A stretch of DNA of 64,000 bases from Manduca sexta (GCF_014839805.1 NC_051138.1:3222983-3286982); one strand, 5' to 3'; positions 1 through 15,389 are shown, counted from the stretch's first letter. Numbers and translations are program-made. The notes: generated by a model not told the origin, from the sequence alone.

Positions 1-3000
1 CATTATTATATTTGCAATCGTACTGCTCAATATCAATTAAGACGGTAGTTTTAAAATGCAGTAAGCCTAAGCACTACTTTGCTAGTGTTTCATAGGAATC
101 CGTTACCGGTTGTAATTTCATACTGTGTCGCGCTCTCCAATCACTTAAACCTAACTACTAGTACAAGCAGGCTTGACGAGGGCGAAAGTGATTAATATTA
201 TTCAGAGAGATTGACTTCTCTACCTTTTCTGATTTTCTTCAGAGTTTTAGTAGTACCATTGGAAAAGTTTTTAGACACGATTAAAGTGGTTGTTGCATAG
301 TAAATTTCCCCTTCGCAATTTTAGAAGACATTGTGTTCAGTAAACCTTTAAAAAATTATGTTTTAAACTGAATGATGAATCAACTAATATTATTGAAAGT
401 CAATATTTAATCTCTTTGTCCACATTAGTTATTTTTTATCGACCTCAATCGTTACATCCCACTGACGAGTTGTTCGTTGTTCGTACTGTGGGTAGTTAAT
501 ATTTGGACAGTTATATCTTAACAGTAACCACGTCGCCATTTCTCGTAGGGCCGGCGCCGGCGCCGCTGCATCACCCACGTGTCTAGTCTCATTATAATTC
601 AATACGTCGCATATCTGATTTCTTGGCGTGATAATGCGCGGCATAACCGGAAGAAAGCTCGTTACATTAATTCTATTACTGTGTTTGTGTGTGCTGTGCG
701 TGGAGCCTATTTTGTTAACTATTGTAAATCATATCATTGTATATAATAATATATGTGCATAATATTCATGTTTGCCGACATAAGTTCCACTTGAGACATC
801 TGTTAATGATGTGAAGTTTTACTTAAATTAAAAAATTACAACAATGTTGCAGCTGTTAAGAAAATATTCAGGTCCGAATTGATTTCCACCGTCCGAATTT
901 CAATTGCTCATTTTAATATGTTAAATGGCTAGCGTATATCTTAATAATGAAATAATATTTAAAGTAATCAGTGTAATAACAAGTTGTCTTGTATTTTGTT
1001 TGGAATTCGAAGTATGTGTGATGCTCCTTTGTGTGTCAAGAATATATGCCTTTGTAAGTTCCATAAATATGATGAATATTTTAGTGTAGACAACCGAATT
1101 ATCTGAGACTTTCGCCGTCACAAATTCTCTTCATCACGTGAAATTTTGAAATATTTGTGTCAGACTTTGACATAAGATAAGAGTATATTATATGTTTTAT
1201 AAACCTCCCCAAAATATACCAAGAGCGACCTGTTGAAACCAGTTCGTATTCGACTTCCTTTAACCTTCAAGTCTTCTGATCACCTTTTTGGGTAGTACAC
1301 ATCCTGAGCTCCATGATGGTGATTATAACCACATTCAACAACAAAAACGGATATAAACCAAATTGTTTCAAGTATAATTAACAATCTCCCCACATCCCGC
1401 ATCAAGATTTTCTCACGTTTGAACAAACCAGCAATACCCGGACGCGACTACAACATTCATAACTACAACCTGAATACGTATCCGACATGTTGACAACGTT
1501 TTTTCTTGGAGCATATCAGGGCCACACCATAATACCACTGGCGGGACCACGAATGGCAATGCCGGTCCACGAGCGGTACAGTTAACTCGTGTAAGGGCCC
1601 GACACGCCAATAACTCGAGTTATTCCTTACAGTTATAAGAAGGCGTTAGAAAAACTTTTGGGACCAGTCCACCCACGTACCGTCGAAGCGTGTACCATGT
1701 TTGTGAACAGGGTCTTTCAACAAGTTCTTACACAATTCTGATTAAATTACCGTATAAGTTCTGTGGTTACTACGCCCATTACAGTAGTGCGGTCTTGCCG
1801 TCTCTTATTTGGTAAAGAAGTTCATTTTTGTACAGTGGAAGCCGTAAGGCTCATAATTGAAGAGGGTTTTCATAAATAGTACTACATTTTTAACGCAGTT
1901 TATTTCAATTTTTATTTGAATATTAATGATATACTTTAAAGCACTACATTTACAAAGTCAATAACTAAGTATTGCAAGATCATCAGTAAACCTTTTTATA
2001 TATTTAATAAGTATAAGCTTTAGGTGGATTTAAAAATTGTGGGTATTTAGTGCATCAGCAAAAAATTATATAATGATAATTATTTAGCTAAACCTTCATA
2101 AATAACAGTAAACATTATTAAAAATCTGCATAATTTATATTTGATCGCGAACAAGATATTAACGCGGCGTTTACATTATCATTAAATATTAACGAGTACA
2201 TCAACAATTTGAATACTTAATTTAAACTACTTCTTTCCCCTTTTGTAAAATATCGCTTCCTATTTATATTCTAATAAGTACCCTGATTTATTTGATTCAT
2301 ACTGCTGATATGTTCCCCTTATGTTCGCAATGTATGCTGAATTCGATAATTACTTAACAACTTTCCGTTCAAAATGGATATTTTATAATTCACACTATTA
2401 TTTATATTCTGGCTTTCAATTCCTATTTGGTTATTCGTATGTCCAAAATACTGTTCTTTTTTTTATTGCTTTGTATGCCGAGACGAGCTTTCCGCTTGCC
2501 TGGTGGTAAGCGATACAACCGCTCATAAACAGTTTTTTTTTCAATTAAACATTTTCGATGAACATCGTATCTAGAAAGCTTTTTTAATTTTATTTGTTAC
2601 TCGTACTACACCGTCAAAACGAGCTCTCAAGTCGGTCGCCGAGATTGAAATCGCTATCACTTCGACGAGGCAGTGAAAGGGGTTACCGAAACCGTGTCCC
2701 GTTAATAAACGCATAAATCTGATGATCATCAAAAATCAATTTAAATTCCTGTTTTAAGAGTAATAAACGGCGGGCGCAATCGGTGTAATAGACTTCGCAA
2801 AGTTGCTCACCTCAATACAGCCGGGCTATCGCTGAGCTCAGTTTTCAACACGTGCACGATCATGCACGCAAACGTAATTAAAAAAGATCCTGTTGACAAT
2901 CCGGTTTCCGAATCATTTCGCATAAAAAAATCCAACCTCTGCCCCTCACAGAAGCGACGGACACTAAAATGATACTTCAAAGTGAAAAAAACAAAGTTAT

Positions 3001-6000
3001 ACTTAGTCGTGAACTAAGTGGTTGGGCTTTTAAGAAAATAAACACTTTTCGAAATTAGTCGCGTTTTGCTTTTAATCTTGCCCTCTGCTATCTTCAAAGG
3101 CTTAGTGATGGGATATTCGTGGTTTTGAGCGGTTAAAATAAACATGGCCATAAATGTTATAAAATACAGCTTCATTTTAATTTATAACGATATGTTAAGA
3201 CAGTTACAGATGCATATTGATGTCGGTAACAGAACGTTAATTTAAAAAATTATACAATTCTATTCAAATAGTCCCAGTTTATTTTGCTTAAATCTAAATA
3301 AATTTGTAAACATAGTTTTAGTTTTAAATTAATGAACTGTTTGTTAAAATCGATTTTAACTATATAATTATTGAGAATCTGTAGTCAGTAGGAATAGCAT
3401 TTACGTGTCGAAATATAATTGTTTAGACAAATAAACCCGTGTTTTAGGCTGTAGTGCTGGCGATCAATGTTTTGGAGTCACGTGTATTTATTTGGCAGGA
3501 GCAAGAGTATCAACGCGTGCGGTCTTTACATAACAGAATTCTGACGATCACCTATTTGTAGAGTTGTCGCACAGTGAAGTAACATCTAATGACAATCTTC
3601 CTATGAAGTAACATAGCTCGTAAGTTATGGATGTAATAGACGGTGTCTTGCTAGGTCAAAGCTAGTAATATTTTATTCCAAATTATGATCTTTCATATTT
3701 TACCATACGTAGTAGAAACAAATACTCATTTAACATCGCAATTCTACGAGCCTCAGGTTTATAGTCTAGTACACAGCACTACGCGCCAAAAAAGTGGCAA
3801 TAAAGGAGCGAAACTTGGCAAAAACGCGAAGATTCATTTTGAGGCGCACACGACTGGAGACGATTACCCGGAGACAGCGCGTGCCGGCTCAATTAACGAG
3901 CCGTCTGCAGCTGCACATCCCGATTTTTTGTTGCCATCTTGGCCGAACGTAACCGTTTTTGACAATTTCGAGTGATCCTACTGGAACAATAGAAGGGGAC
4001 ACGTGTGTGGATTATTCATTCAGTTGTTTTTTTGCCTTGTCCTGCGAAGTTACCCATTCATAGTAACCGTCATTTGGTTAGTACTTTGATCTTCTCCAAA
4101 GTGCGTACTTGATCATTATTAGCCTCAAAATGAGGAATAGGCATTACGTTCTAAAATTGTGAAAATAAAAATAATATGTGCTCCTTTACTATCGTTCTCT
4201 TTTATGAATATTTCTCATTTAGATACGTGCACTGCCGCGTCGTCGTAGACATGGTAAAAAGCTCTCGCAGTGACTCATCCTTGGAAATTGCATTTTATAT
4301 CCAGCTAGTGAAATTTCAACCCTTTTACTGTAAGTCTAAATTTCGTTTTAGCCTTCTTTCGTCAACTGTTTCCACTTTTACATTAGACGTTAATTGTGAT
4401 CGATGATGTAAGAAAAAAGCAAGCGTCGCTTTTCGATAAATAATCGCCGAGTTTATGTTTGATAATTATTTTGCTTAGTTCTAACCAAGTTAATAATTGC
4501 AGCTGAACGGATAAGATCATTCGATATACGTCCCTGTTATTTGTTGAAGGTAGTAAGTATGTCGGACAGGTGCAGATTGTGAAGAGAGCGTCAAACTACC
4601 TGAGAACTCGGCACCTTTAGTACCAACTACAAAGCAAGGACGCCAGCCCTGCCCACGTCGGGGCAGGTTTGCACGGTGTTTAGTATTATGTCTAGATCAG
4701 ATACCCAAACAATAATTTTGTTATTACATTTAGTTTTCGTAAAGGCTATTATGGTTTAACATTTGAATGTTAACGATTATACTGTTGGATGCAATAATGC
4801 AATACTCCTTAGTAACCGGGTCCCTAAATGTAATAATCGATTTTGATCCTGACGTAAACAAATCATTAATCACATGTCTAACTGAAACGGTAATGGACCA
4901 AATAAACAATGATACCAATCAATAGCATGTCAAGAACGTAACAAACGATGGATCTCATCGTGCAGAGACGGTATTGATGCATGAATTACCCTTAAACCAT
5001 GATATCATCATGTTAGTTATAACACCAGAGTTAGTATTAAATTGTTCTTAGACCGTAGCTGTAACGCCAATAAAACGGTTGTTAAAAATAATGAGAATGC
5101 CTGTACAAAATTGTATACGAGCTAACGGCGCTGATCGTATAGCTAAAAGGTAGAACACTGCGGAATTGTGTATGCGGTTTTTTTTATTCTAGCTTATTAT
5201 CTAATACTGTGCAACATATGCACTCAGATTGATAGATGATTGCTTATAATCTAACCTTAATTCCATCTATAATAGGAAAGGTTGCCAATGAAAGGAATTA
5301 CATGATGTTAATAACCAAAATAAAGTAAAAAAACGTTCTTACATACGGTAGAAATTCAATACTTTTGTAATAATTGTTGATTGTTGATGTAACTGTTATT
5401 TTGTATTTATAATTGGCAATGTACAATATACCGTTTTGTTAATTTGAATTTTACCATGAATGTATGTTTTTGTCTTTCTCTGACACGAATATTCTGAGAA
5501 AAAAAACTATAGAAGTAAGCGTTATTTTTGCAAGAACATTAGAGACTTTAATTGTGTAGGACTCAATGTAACATAATGGCAAAGTTTATAACCAAGAGTC
5601 CAGTGTAATAATTCTAACTCTGATTTGCTCTTATTCAAAACTTTAAAACGTACAATCACACCGTGGTCACAGTACTGCAAATATAATCGTCTTAGAAGGA
5701 CAATAGAGAGGAAAATCGCACTGTTTTCATAAATTATAATAGGTATAAAATAGGTACACATAATTACTACGTATGTAATGCAAATGGATCATAAGCGCGG
5801 AGCGAGCGACAGGTCCGCATTGCGAACGTTTATGTACAACACAATAGTGGTTGGACCAGTCAGGTGCCGTTCCTAGTAGACAGCCGCTCGAAGGTCAGCG
5901 GCGTCAGCGATCGGTGCACAGATCACCAATTACGCAGATGCGATGTCGCTTGTGTGGGCATTTGTAAAAAAACGCATCAATTACACCGTCATCGAGCTCA

Positions 6001-9000
6001 TGTACTCCAATGAGTTGCGTACACCAGTTCCAACATGATAGGGGTTAAACCTAGACTACATATAATTCTTAGTTTCCGACATACGCATCAAGATATATAA
6101 AATAAATGCCAAAACTTTGTTACGTAAAAAACCGCCTTTACTAAATGCCTTTGGTGCTTTCTGTACACCGATATTTCTGTAGGAATAATAAATGAGAAAG
6201 ACCATAGATCGTTGGGTATAATACAATGCTGCATAAACATACAGTGAAACGTGTACCACTGCAAGTAAACGATGTAGGAATACCACAATAGACAAACGTG
6301 GTGGAAGCATTAGTAGTGCACGAAGACAATAATTTGCATAACATGACAACCTTTATTGACAATGTATTGGTATTTCTAGGCTTTGTTTACTTGTGCTTAT
6401 TCGATGATTAGACAATGTCTGTTAATTAGTGATATACGCTAAAATCTTTAAAGTTCAAACGACGGGTCTGATACCGCTAAAAATCATACGAGTGAGAATC
6501 AGAAACATTAGAGTAAACATGCGTTGTGCCAAATACCGTACAAATTTTCGTTTTTTGACGGAGAAACTTGAAAAAGATAATTCTGAACATCAAACATGTA
6601 TGCTTCAGTCACTTCTAAAGCAAAACGAAGGTCGTAGCGTAAATAAAATTATAATGAGCGAGTCTACATAGTTTAATACGAATCTACAATATCAAACAAC
6701 TAATGAATCACGGTTTCATTCGCGAATTTGTAGTAAATAAACATGAATACAACATGAATCATCGTTATTTTGTTTTGTACATCAATGTCTGATTGTGTGT
6801 AGAAACGAACTTATAATGGAATCATTTGGAGGCGTATTATAAATATTTGCTTACATAGCAACTTAATAAATTCTATCGACGTACCGAGGAAAAAAATCAA
6901 GGAAAAATGGTAATATGTTCAAAGAACATAATGGAAACCTTTTCTTTATGTATTTTGAGCGCACATCAGTCGGAAATATCTGTTTTAGATTAAAATCATA
7001 AAGCTAAAGTATGTAAAAACATTAAATTTACGACAGAAGTTTTATAAAAATCACACTAAAGGAGGATTTCGTGTCAATGTCCTTATTTATAATGATTACA
7101 ACCACTACAACTATATGCAAAACATTTCGCCACAAATCTTTCTTTACCTTCCCTAGTCAAGTTGCTTTCGTCTGGTTTTTGCAGTTGCTAATGAGTTTGC
7201 AAAGTAAATTAAAAGCATGTCAGCAGTTTATGAAGTATAGTTATTTGCACGGCTCACGTATATGGGTCGAGTGGGCAAGTTAACACTTTATTATGCACCC
7301 GGGGCTGTATCACGCCCCATGGAGGTCTTTTCATAAGACTAGCGCTCATTATGTTGCGAACTTTGGTGTATGCTCAAGGCAACGAATGTAATAACCTCGT
7401 TAAGACTACTAGACTTGGAAAAGTTTTAGAAGTAAACTGTTTATTGTTTGGTTTTGTATATCAGAAATTTCAAAAAGAGTTATGATTGGTTCATTGTATT
7501 AGCAAATAGTGTATTCCAGCAAAAATTGAGAACTACAAATTTACTGCTTATGTTGAATTTCTTACCCAACACTCGACATTAGATACCGTTGCGTTTGCGA
7601 ATATCTCATTCTCATCACGCCCCTTCTATTACAATTTCATAATCTTTACAAACGCTCTATTTAGCAAATCTTTAATGAAGTTATTAAGTTCCCCTTTGCA
7701 TAATAACGCACAGAACTCGTTTCGCTAAGTCGATTATGTGATTCAACAAGTTTGATTCTATTTGTTTGCATTGCGCAAGCTGGCTTCGCTTGCACCTGAT
7801 ACAAGTACATCGGAATTACTGTTTAACACTAGCCATATCTGTTTGCAAACGGTTTTGAGTAAACTAATTGGTTTGTTCCGAGTAATCTTTCGTTGTCTGT
7901 TAATGTTGCTTTTACATAGTAGGCAGGAAACAATTCGACTCAACTTCTTTCGTTTGGTATAATATAATGAGAATTTCTATGGTTTATTGTATTTATAGGT
8001 ATAAATTAGTCAATGCAAAATACTCTTAGATATATTTGAAATAAATGGCTGTGAATGAAGAATCAAAACATACCATTTGTATTACACATAGGCCTGTGTA
8101 GGTTTGCATAAAAAAATCTCCAATTGCCCACGTGAACAAGGAAATGAGACCCCACGCAAGGGGAGCAACGGCCGAGCAAGTCGCGATGCGCTACTAGTTC
8201 TTACGAAACAATCCAAAATCATATGCTTATTGATCGTCGAACATCCAAAATGGATAAAGAATTTGGCATTGAAAAACGTAATTGGACAGTCATTTACAAA
8301 AAATGTTAACAATGCATATAATTAAAATCTCATATGATTTTAACCATGAGACGAATCAACCGGTAAAACCAATAATAATTTAACATCACGGTCACTGTCA
8401 AAGCTGAATTATTGAAGGAAGTTAACATTTATTTTGGAATACATTACGATTCGTTGAAAGCACACAAACACTCCGACGCACTTGTATTAATAATAGAAGT
8501 ATGTTAGCAAAACAAAACTCAGGAATGTGGCGTGGGCGTGATTTTAATTTGCAATGTTTTTATGTAAAGTTAGGTAGACACGTGAAAACACACTAAATAT
8601 AGAATAGAGACTACATTTTAGTACCCGTTTAAAGTATTCGAATAACAAATCGTGAGTTTTAATATCGCTGAAAGATCGTTTTCTATCTTTAAACACTGCC
8701 GAGTGTTTTGATATAAGCATATATAAGACGGCATATAACCTAGCAAACGAAAACGATAGAAAATTCAAAAAAGAAAGCCCTGCAAAAACATGTAAAGTAG
8801 AAACTAAAGACATGCACGATGTCCAAATAGGAAGAGCCATACCGTCTAAGCGAAACAATGACACAACATGGCGTGATAAGTCCGTCTATTAGTCACGGGC
8901 CCAACGTTGGAAAGAATTGTTCGGCCACAGACGCACCGGAGCCAGAAGCATTCGAAACAATAGCCGACGTTCGAAAGCGACTGCGTGTGTAATCGCAGAT

Positions 9001-12000
9001 TTAATTACTTTTCATAATATAATAGTCAATTACCGTTTGGTTTTAGGAAAACCTTCAAGTGATCGTAGTAATTTTTCAACGATTGTTTGTAAGTTCCTTT
9101 TTGTTTTCGGTTGAATAAGGGCAGACTCTTTATAACCATTGGTTAAATCCAAGTTAAAAACAATGTTTAATTTGCAAATTATAGCTACGTGGCGAAATTT
9201 AGTGCAGTTTCAAATATAAATGATTTTGTTAATGTCCTTACTACGACCTGAATATATATATTTAAGGAAAGAAGTTACCTTTGACCATAAGGAAATAATA
9301 CATAAATAAATTAAACAATTCCGACAGAGCAAAACAGTTTCTAAAATAATCAAAATATTCAAAACATGCATGATGATAACAATATTGTTTGAATAATTAA
9401 CTGGTTATAAGTTTTTCGGACACGTGCGCACCGCTCGAAAGTCACTCACGAAGAAACATGCACCGGGATAGCATATCTAAACAAACCATTTAGCATTCGA
9501 CACACGATCAGATTTGGCCGGCCGAGTCGTCGACTTTAACCGACCTTACACAAAGTGGCACAAGGCGCATCAGTACACGAGCGAAATTGCTTCTACTAAG
9601 AATGGAAAGCGTCAATAATTGCCATTTAATTATAAATCCAATAGATGGATGACAACGTGCAATATCCGCGCATTGCAAAGGTCGATCCGGCTTATGACAT
9701 AACCTTGAAAGCACAACGAAGCAATTAACATTTGGGGCAAGATTCATAACCTTTGCTAAAGGTCGCTAGAAAAAATCTAGTATTATTTTAGAAAACTAGT
9801 CAGCGTCTGGTAACAATAAAGTTTTAGTTATAAGCTAGAAATACGCAAAAGACGTGATAAAGGCATAGCATTTGCTTTAAAGTAGGACTTCCTTTATTAG
9901 CACTTCTCAGCACTTTGCCCTGCAACAATATTACTAAAAACAAATGCTTGAACAACTTTGTAACAAAGAAACGGTTTAAATTAGTATGATATGCACTAGA
10001 TTTCTTGTAAGTATTGTATGTATTCAGTTTATATTTCTTTAATACCCAAAAAAATTGTTTTCTCTCTTAATGAAAGTATAATTATTATAATTTAAAAATA
10101 GTTTCATTTTCTGGATCAGTAGATCAGATCATCAGATCAATTAAATAAATTATGCTCTAAGTCTCTAAGCATTATTTCAGCAGTCTTTGAAACGCGAATG
10201 ATTACATCAACAAAAAGCTTTTATGAACAAATTCTATTAACGATTAGGACGTGAAGGGAGATAGGGCAACTGCCGTCTAAATTAATGTCATCTTAATTAT
10301 ATCAATTAATGAGGACACGACGGATCCTGCCGAATCGGACGTGGCCGCTCACGTACGTGTATACACGTCGGCAGCGCGAATTTAGACGCGAGAAAGGTCG
10401 AAAATGACTCACGTTATGATTCGTGTGTGCCAACAATTGAACAGCTTCACTCCTGTCGAGATAGGAAGCAGACACGAGATAAACCAAGTTTACTTCTCTG
10501 TAATGTGTACCATTTACCAACCAGTGATTCGCGAGCCATGTTGAATTTATCGTACTCGATCTTGATATTGAAGTATATCAAAGGATTATTTGGTAAAATT
10601 ATAATTTATTATTATAAACAAACACTGCCGTATATGAATTATGATCTATTGAAATGGAATGCTATGCTATTTACCCAAAATAAAAAAAAATCACCATTAT
10701 AGCTAATTTTAGTTTTTAAAATACACGCGGAAGTTTCACATGAATCTAATATGTTTAAAAATATTAATTTAAATAAGTTGTACATAAATTTTAACGGCAT
10801 TTCGGTTATGTTAGCATTTGATTAGAATAATCAATAAAATGTCATCACCAATGTGTCTTTAGAATATTTAAGGAGATGTTTTAATATTAAAATAATATTT
10901 ATCTAAAGATATACTCAACGAAGGATAAGCAGTAATAGCAAAAAACGTTCATACATTTTAAAAGGCATGGACACGTCAGACCGCTGCGGTTTTGTATTGA
11001 TGACGCGCGTCCGGAAAACAAGCCGGCTAAACGGGTTTACTGTATGGCTTTACAGAACAATGCAACGTAAGTCCTTGGCAAAATCGTACTTTCGATGGGC
11101 ACTGTGCCATATTCTATCAATGGATTTGAGGTTACTGATCTAAGGCTGATCAGACAGCCTGAGGTAGCTCGTGTTGTGCAATGTAAAGGTCGCTTTATCA
11201 TATTTTTTACTCTAGTTCACAGAAGGCATCAAGGTTTGTTTTTGCTTAAAACTAGAATTTTCGTGTGAAATATATTGTTGCGCTAGCACGGTCAACGTGG
11301 TTTGCTGGTTAGGACTTGTTTTGTAATACTTTGTAAAAAGTTACAGTCATACGTTAAAACATTGTGAGGAAACATTCGTGCAACTATTTAAATTTTATTA
11401 AGTGGTTAAAGTAATATATTCTACGGCAAAAATTTCGGCCTTGATCTAATTTGCTTCCAAATATATATTATCTTCTACGAATGAAGTAAGAATAGCCCTT
11501 GCCTATACTACAAGATACTATGCGATTTAAAGTTGAAACCATCTTGAGATTATTTTTCCAATTTAGTAAGTAGTACAAATGGTAATACCTTATAACTATA
11601 AATAAAAAGCCGTTTTATTCATCAATGCTATTTGTCTATTCTCGTGAGCATAATTATATTTCTCTTTATTATTTTGTTAATTAGATACCATGCTATCTTG
11701 TTTTAAAATCAATACTACTACTGTTAAAAATTTAAACTATCTACAAGTGGTTCTTTAAAATAGTCTAGTATAAGTAATTCCCAACATAGTATATATAAAA
11801 ATTGTAATTTATTAGGAACTTCTGGTGAGTCAACACGCGTCAGACCTTCGGTCGCGCTCTGGTGAACTCTACGACGGAATGGAACAATAGCCTTCTCACG
11901 GCGCCGAGTATATTTCACCAGTCGAAGAACTCGTATAATAGCGTAGACTTATATTCTGATAATTATCAACACATTTAAAAGGAGCTAGCGAGAATCTGAC

Positions 12001-13480
12001 TGTATTGTGTTTGAATTAAGATACAGTCGCATATCAATGTTTCGGTTTCGAATATCGTAAGTCGTAACCTATAATTGTTATCGTACTGTAGTTTTCTTGA
12101 TTTTATTTAGTTTATTAACATTCCGATATTAATATATTAGCTTTTGCCCACGGCTCTGGCCGCGTGTAAGTTTTTCTGGGATTAATATTATCCCGAGATA
12201 AGAAGTAGCTTATAGCACTCAGTAATGTAGCTTACTATTAGTAGTTAGCAGTAGTTCTAGAGACTAGCTAGAAACAAACTCTCAAACTTTTCCTGTTTAT
12301 AATATTAGTAAAGATGGAATGAGTTCAAAGAATAATTACCTACATTCGTTTAATACAATGTCCTTTTGCAAACCTGTGTTTGGTATTCTATTTAAAAAAA
12401 AGTAATATTTCGCTTAGCAACAAATGGATATTTTATTACTGCCCAGACATAAACCACATTAAGTGTCGTGTTCCATTAGCGTGGGATTTCATTCACGTTC
12501 GTTGTAACATTCATAACTTTGTACTAAGGGTTTTATTGTTTTAGAATTACATACTTTTAGTTCCACGTGGTTGTTTGAGTGTAATTTACATTTTTTGGAA
12601 GCTGAACTAATGTTTTCAACTACTGATGTATCTTAGCCATTCGAGGCAACGGTAACGGATTGATTCATATTGGAGCAGCTTATTGGGAGTATGCTCAAAA
12701 CAAAAATTACAAAAATTTGGAAGTGTTATTCATAATCATAGGAAAGAGAGACTGTAAATCACTTTCAGAAGGTACTAAAAGTGATGGAAGTGACATTACC
12801 AAATGTGCACTAACCTTTCATCGCACGCGTTTGTAAAAAAAGTTCGAACAAGTTCGAACGCAATCAGCGGATATTCATGATTAATAAATTAATAATTGTT
12901 TCCTTTGATTCGCGCAATTGATTGCTCGTGAACCAGTTAAGTGCAATTTGCAAATAGGACCTACGACTCCACAACAACGCCTATTGTTAAACCATGTACT
13001 TGATCAAAGTATTAAAAATGTGCGTTAATTTGGTACATTGGTTTAGCAGTGCCTTTAACAAATTAAAACAAAACCTCAATTTTAGAAGCTATTTATATCA
13101 TGAGATCGTTCATTTGGTAGTGCATTTTATCGTAATCAAATAAAATATCCAAATATGCCATACTGTCACACCTGACACTCGAATTGACACCATTAGTGTC
13201 CAATCAACGTAGGATATAAGTCTATTGCCAATCAAACAGTCCAATCTGGGGTAAATGGTTTTTCTAATTGAAAAACTGACAAAAAGGATTGCCTGATTGA
13301 AACCAGGACCTCATGGTTGACATCCCACGTTTAATTGGTTTTCTCTACGTGCCTTACGCTGTTAACAACCATTTAACGTCTTTTTTTACAAACTTTTTAT
13401 TAGGATTTTTTTTTATTGCATCTTCTACCAACTATATCAGTCCAATACAAATAATTAATGCATTTTGTTCAAATTTGTTA
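1..13480. other. Gene-free AT-rich stretch
   Basis: No frame here shows a domain, a splice-framed conserved peptide or coding-like composition. The open frames (at most about 106 codons) look random. Local GC-richer islands occur around 540-570, 1480-1600, 3840-3950, 5790-5990, 8890-8990 and 10310-10400. They may be decayed repeats or regulatory DNA, but I recognise nothing in them. If the FAM89 gene extends leftward, this stretch may be its intron. Confidence 0.6.
2475..2531 (+). repeat. Short lepidopteran dispersed-repeat fragment
   Basis: The stretch containing GCTTGCCTGGTGGTAAGCGA followed by TACAACCGCTCATAAACA matches a phrase I know as widespread in moth and butterfly genomes (usually GCCTGATGGTAAGCGATACC). 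Only this core is recognisable. Confidence 0.45.
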
Positions 13481-13488
13481 CAAATCTC

Positions 13489-13705
13489 GTAAGCCTATCA
13501 GACTAATCATTATACAGCGCCGACCGTGTGAATGGAGGGTTTATTACATGTTGTCTATCCATCAGTGGGTGCTAAGAGTTCTGAGTATAATGAAAATTTT
13601 CTTCACATCTCCTAAACCTTTCGGTCTAATCATTTTACAGCACCGACCGTGTGACTAGAGGGATCATTACGTGTGGTCAGTGGGTGTTAAGAGTTCTGAG
13701 TATAA
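13489..13705 (+). repeat. Diverged tandem duplication, period about 123 bp
   Basis: Two adjacent units share CTAATCATT-TACAGC-CCGACCGTGTGA and, later, CAGTGGGTG-TAAGAGTTCTG followed by AGTATAA. The shared CAG before the CCGACCG block is at 13515 and 13638, a spacing of 123. The units differ at many positions. The open frame across them has no recognisable product. Confidence 0.7.
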
Positions 13706-14384
13706 GATCGATATAAATAACGTAAACAGAAATGACAATGTTTATGTGGGCTAATGACACATGCTGCACAGTGAAGCTGGGGTGCTTATGGGCCGGTTGC
13801 GTAACAGTACACATCACGGACTTAATTTCCTCGATTTTCTATCATTTTGTTAAGTTACATAATGTTCCAGGCATAGTTGTCGCAATTTTATATTGCAAGA
13901 TTGACAGTTGTCCCCAATATGCCTCACTCGTGGCTTTGATGTACAAGTTGTTTTCTAAAACGAGAAAATTAGAATTACGATGTTTACGGCCAGTTGTAAG
14001 CGCTCATAAAGTACACAAGTCTTTTCAAAATGACTATGAAAACAAAAGTCTAAGAATAAATGACATCAAATTTTCAATAAAACGTGAAGTTTACACTTGT
14101 ATGACCAAGGAAACCAGACAGCGTGACTAAATTCAGATGGCAACGAAATCCGAACGCTATCAGATCTTTTACAAATAGATAAGTCTTTTAACATCGGCAA
14201 AGCCTACGGTCGCAGTGATTCGATTCGATACGAGATTTGCATAGTAGTTTGACGTTCGGTTGTTAGTTTGGTGCGCTTGCGTTTAATATTTTTTTCTTAT
14301 AAACTATAAAAATGTTTGTAGAGCCTAAGAACTACCTTTAAATTTATTGAGCATGCAACTACAATGAGGCAGAGTTTTGTCGGG

Positions 14385-14515
14385 TTTTGCCACAAAACAT
14401 TGTGCAGCTATATAGGGCAACATTATACCTCGGGGCCGCCTCATATACGCCAAAGACCACCGCGGGTTTTAGTTGGTATGCCGGTGTAGGGTGTAGTACA
14501 TAAGGTTAGGGACTC
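14385..14515 (+). repeat. Short LINE-tail fragment
   Basis: Bases near 14455-14500 read CCACCGCGGGTTTTAGTTGG followed by TATGCCGGTGTAGGGTGTAG, matching the block at 63019-63059. Nothing else in it is recognised. Confidence 0.45.
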
Positions 14516-15272
14516 AGTCTAATGCTCGCTCGAACAATGCCCTACACTAGAGTATCGATAATTGATTGTAAGACAGGTAAAACCAACGTAATCGTAGCTG
14601 AGTGGTGGCGACAATAAAACGTTTTTTCTCCGAAAAAAAATGTTGTCGGTGATTTCAACAAATGTAGGTATAGAACGTAAAACTTCGTACGAATGCATTA
14701 AGAAATAAAGCGCAAATAGTCGAGTTAAATTGCACCAATTATTTCCGTGTCCGCTCGAACCACTAGTCTATTTAAAAATTAAAATCACCACCAATCACGG
14801 TACAATACCATTTAGTAACACTTAACATTGACGTATCTTTATCGACGCTTTCCTTAGCTTTGCTGTCGTCCTTCTGCCTCATAGCTTTTAAGCTCATTTC
14901 GCTAGTTAATTCTGTTCTTTTTTGCAATTTCACCGGCGATTTAAGCCGTTGCAGATGAGAATTACATAATAGTTAACTAACATTATTATCCAATCGTGAC
15001 GAGGTTGATTTTACGAACCGTTTTGTTATTTGAAAAATGTTCTCTTCTTATGTTATTTGATCGTTTTATATTACAGCTTGTATAGGATGAATCTTATTTT
15101 GATTTATGATTATTATTAGTTTTAGATCTGGGTATTGAAGAGTGAAACCTACTTCATAGTTCCAGATTGTTTAGGTATTTATTTTTCACTGTATATACAA
15201 ACAGTCTACGGAGTGGAGTCCCCAAGGAAAGCATAAGCGTGGCCATCTTAAATAAACCTGGCGATGCACTGT

Positions 15273-15389
15273 GATCGACGAAGGGAAAAGTGTTGGGAAG
15301 ACTTGGGAGCGAAATCAAGTAGGCAGGTCAACACCGTGCGGGATGCACTGTGGATTCCCTCTGCCCCATCTACGGGACATAGGACCTGA
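15273..15389 (+). pseudogene. Possible LINE ORF C-terminal remnant
   Basis: A 38-codon open piece reads DRRREKCWEDLGAK, then SSRQVNTVRDALWIPSAPST, then GHRT and a TGA. It is followed shortly by GATGATGATG, a typical tail of RTE-like non-LTR elements in insects. The peptide looks like the end of a retroelement protein, but I cannot name the clade, and no reverse transcriptase motif is present. Confidence 0.3.

Noticed and set aside
1200..1850. Possible decayed coding region with fragments such as CTVEAVRLIIEEG
   Set aside because: The open pieces are short, interrupted, and match no family I know.
3685..3975. 96-codon plus-strand frame with a GC-richer end
   Set aside because: The peptide shows no recognisable motif or splice context; the GC patch alone is insufficient.
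13732..14130. 132-codon open frame on the plus strand
   Set aside because: No domain, no coding-like composition, no homologue that I recognise; it is next to a repeat and most likely random.
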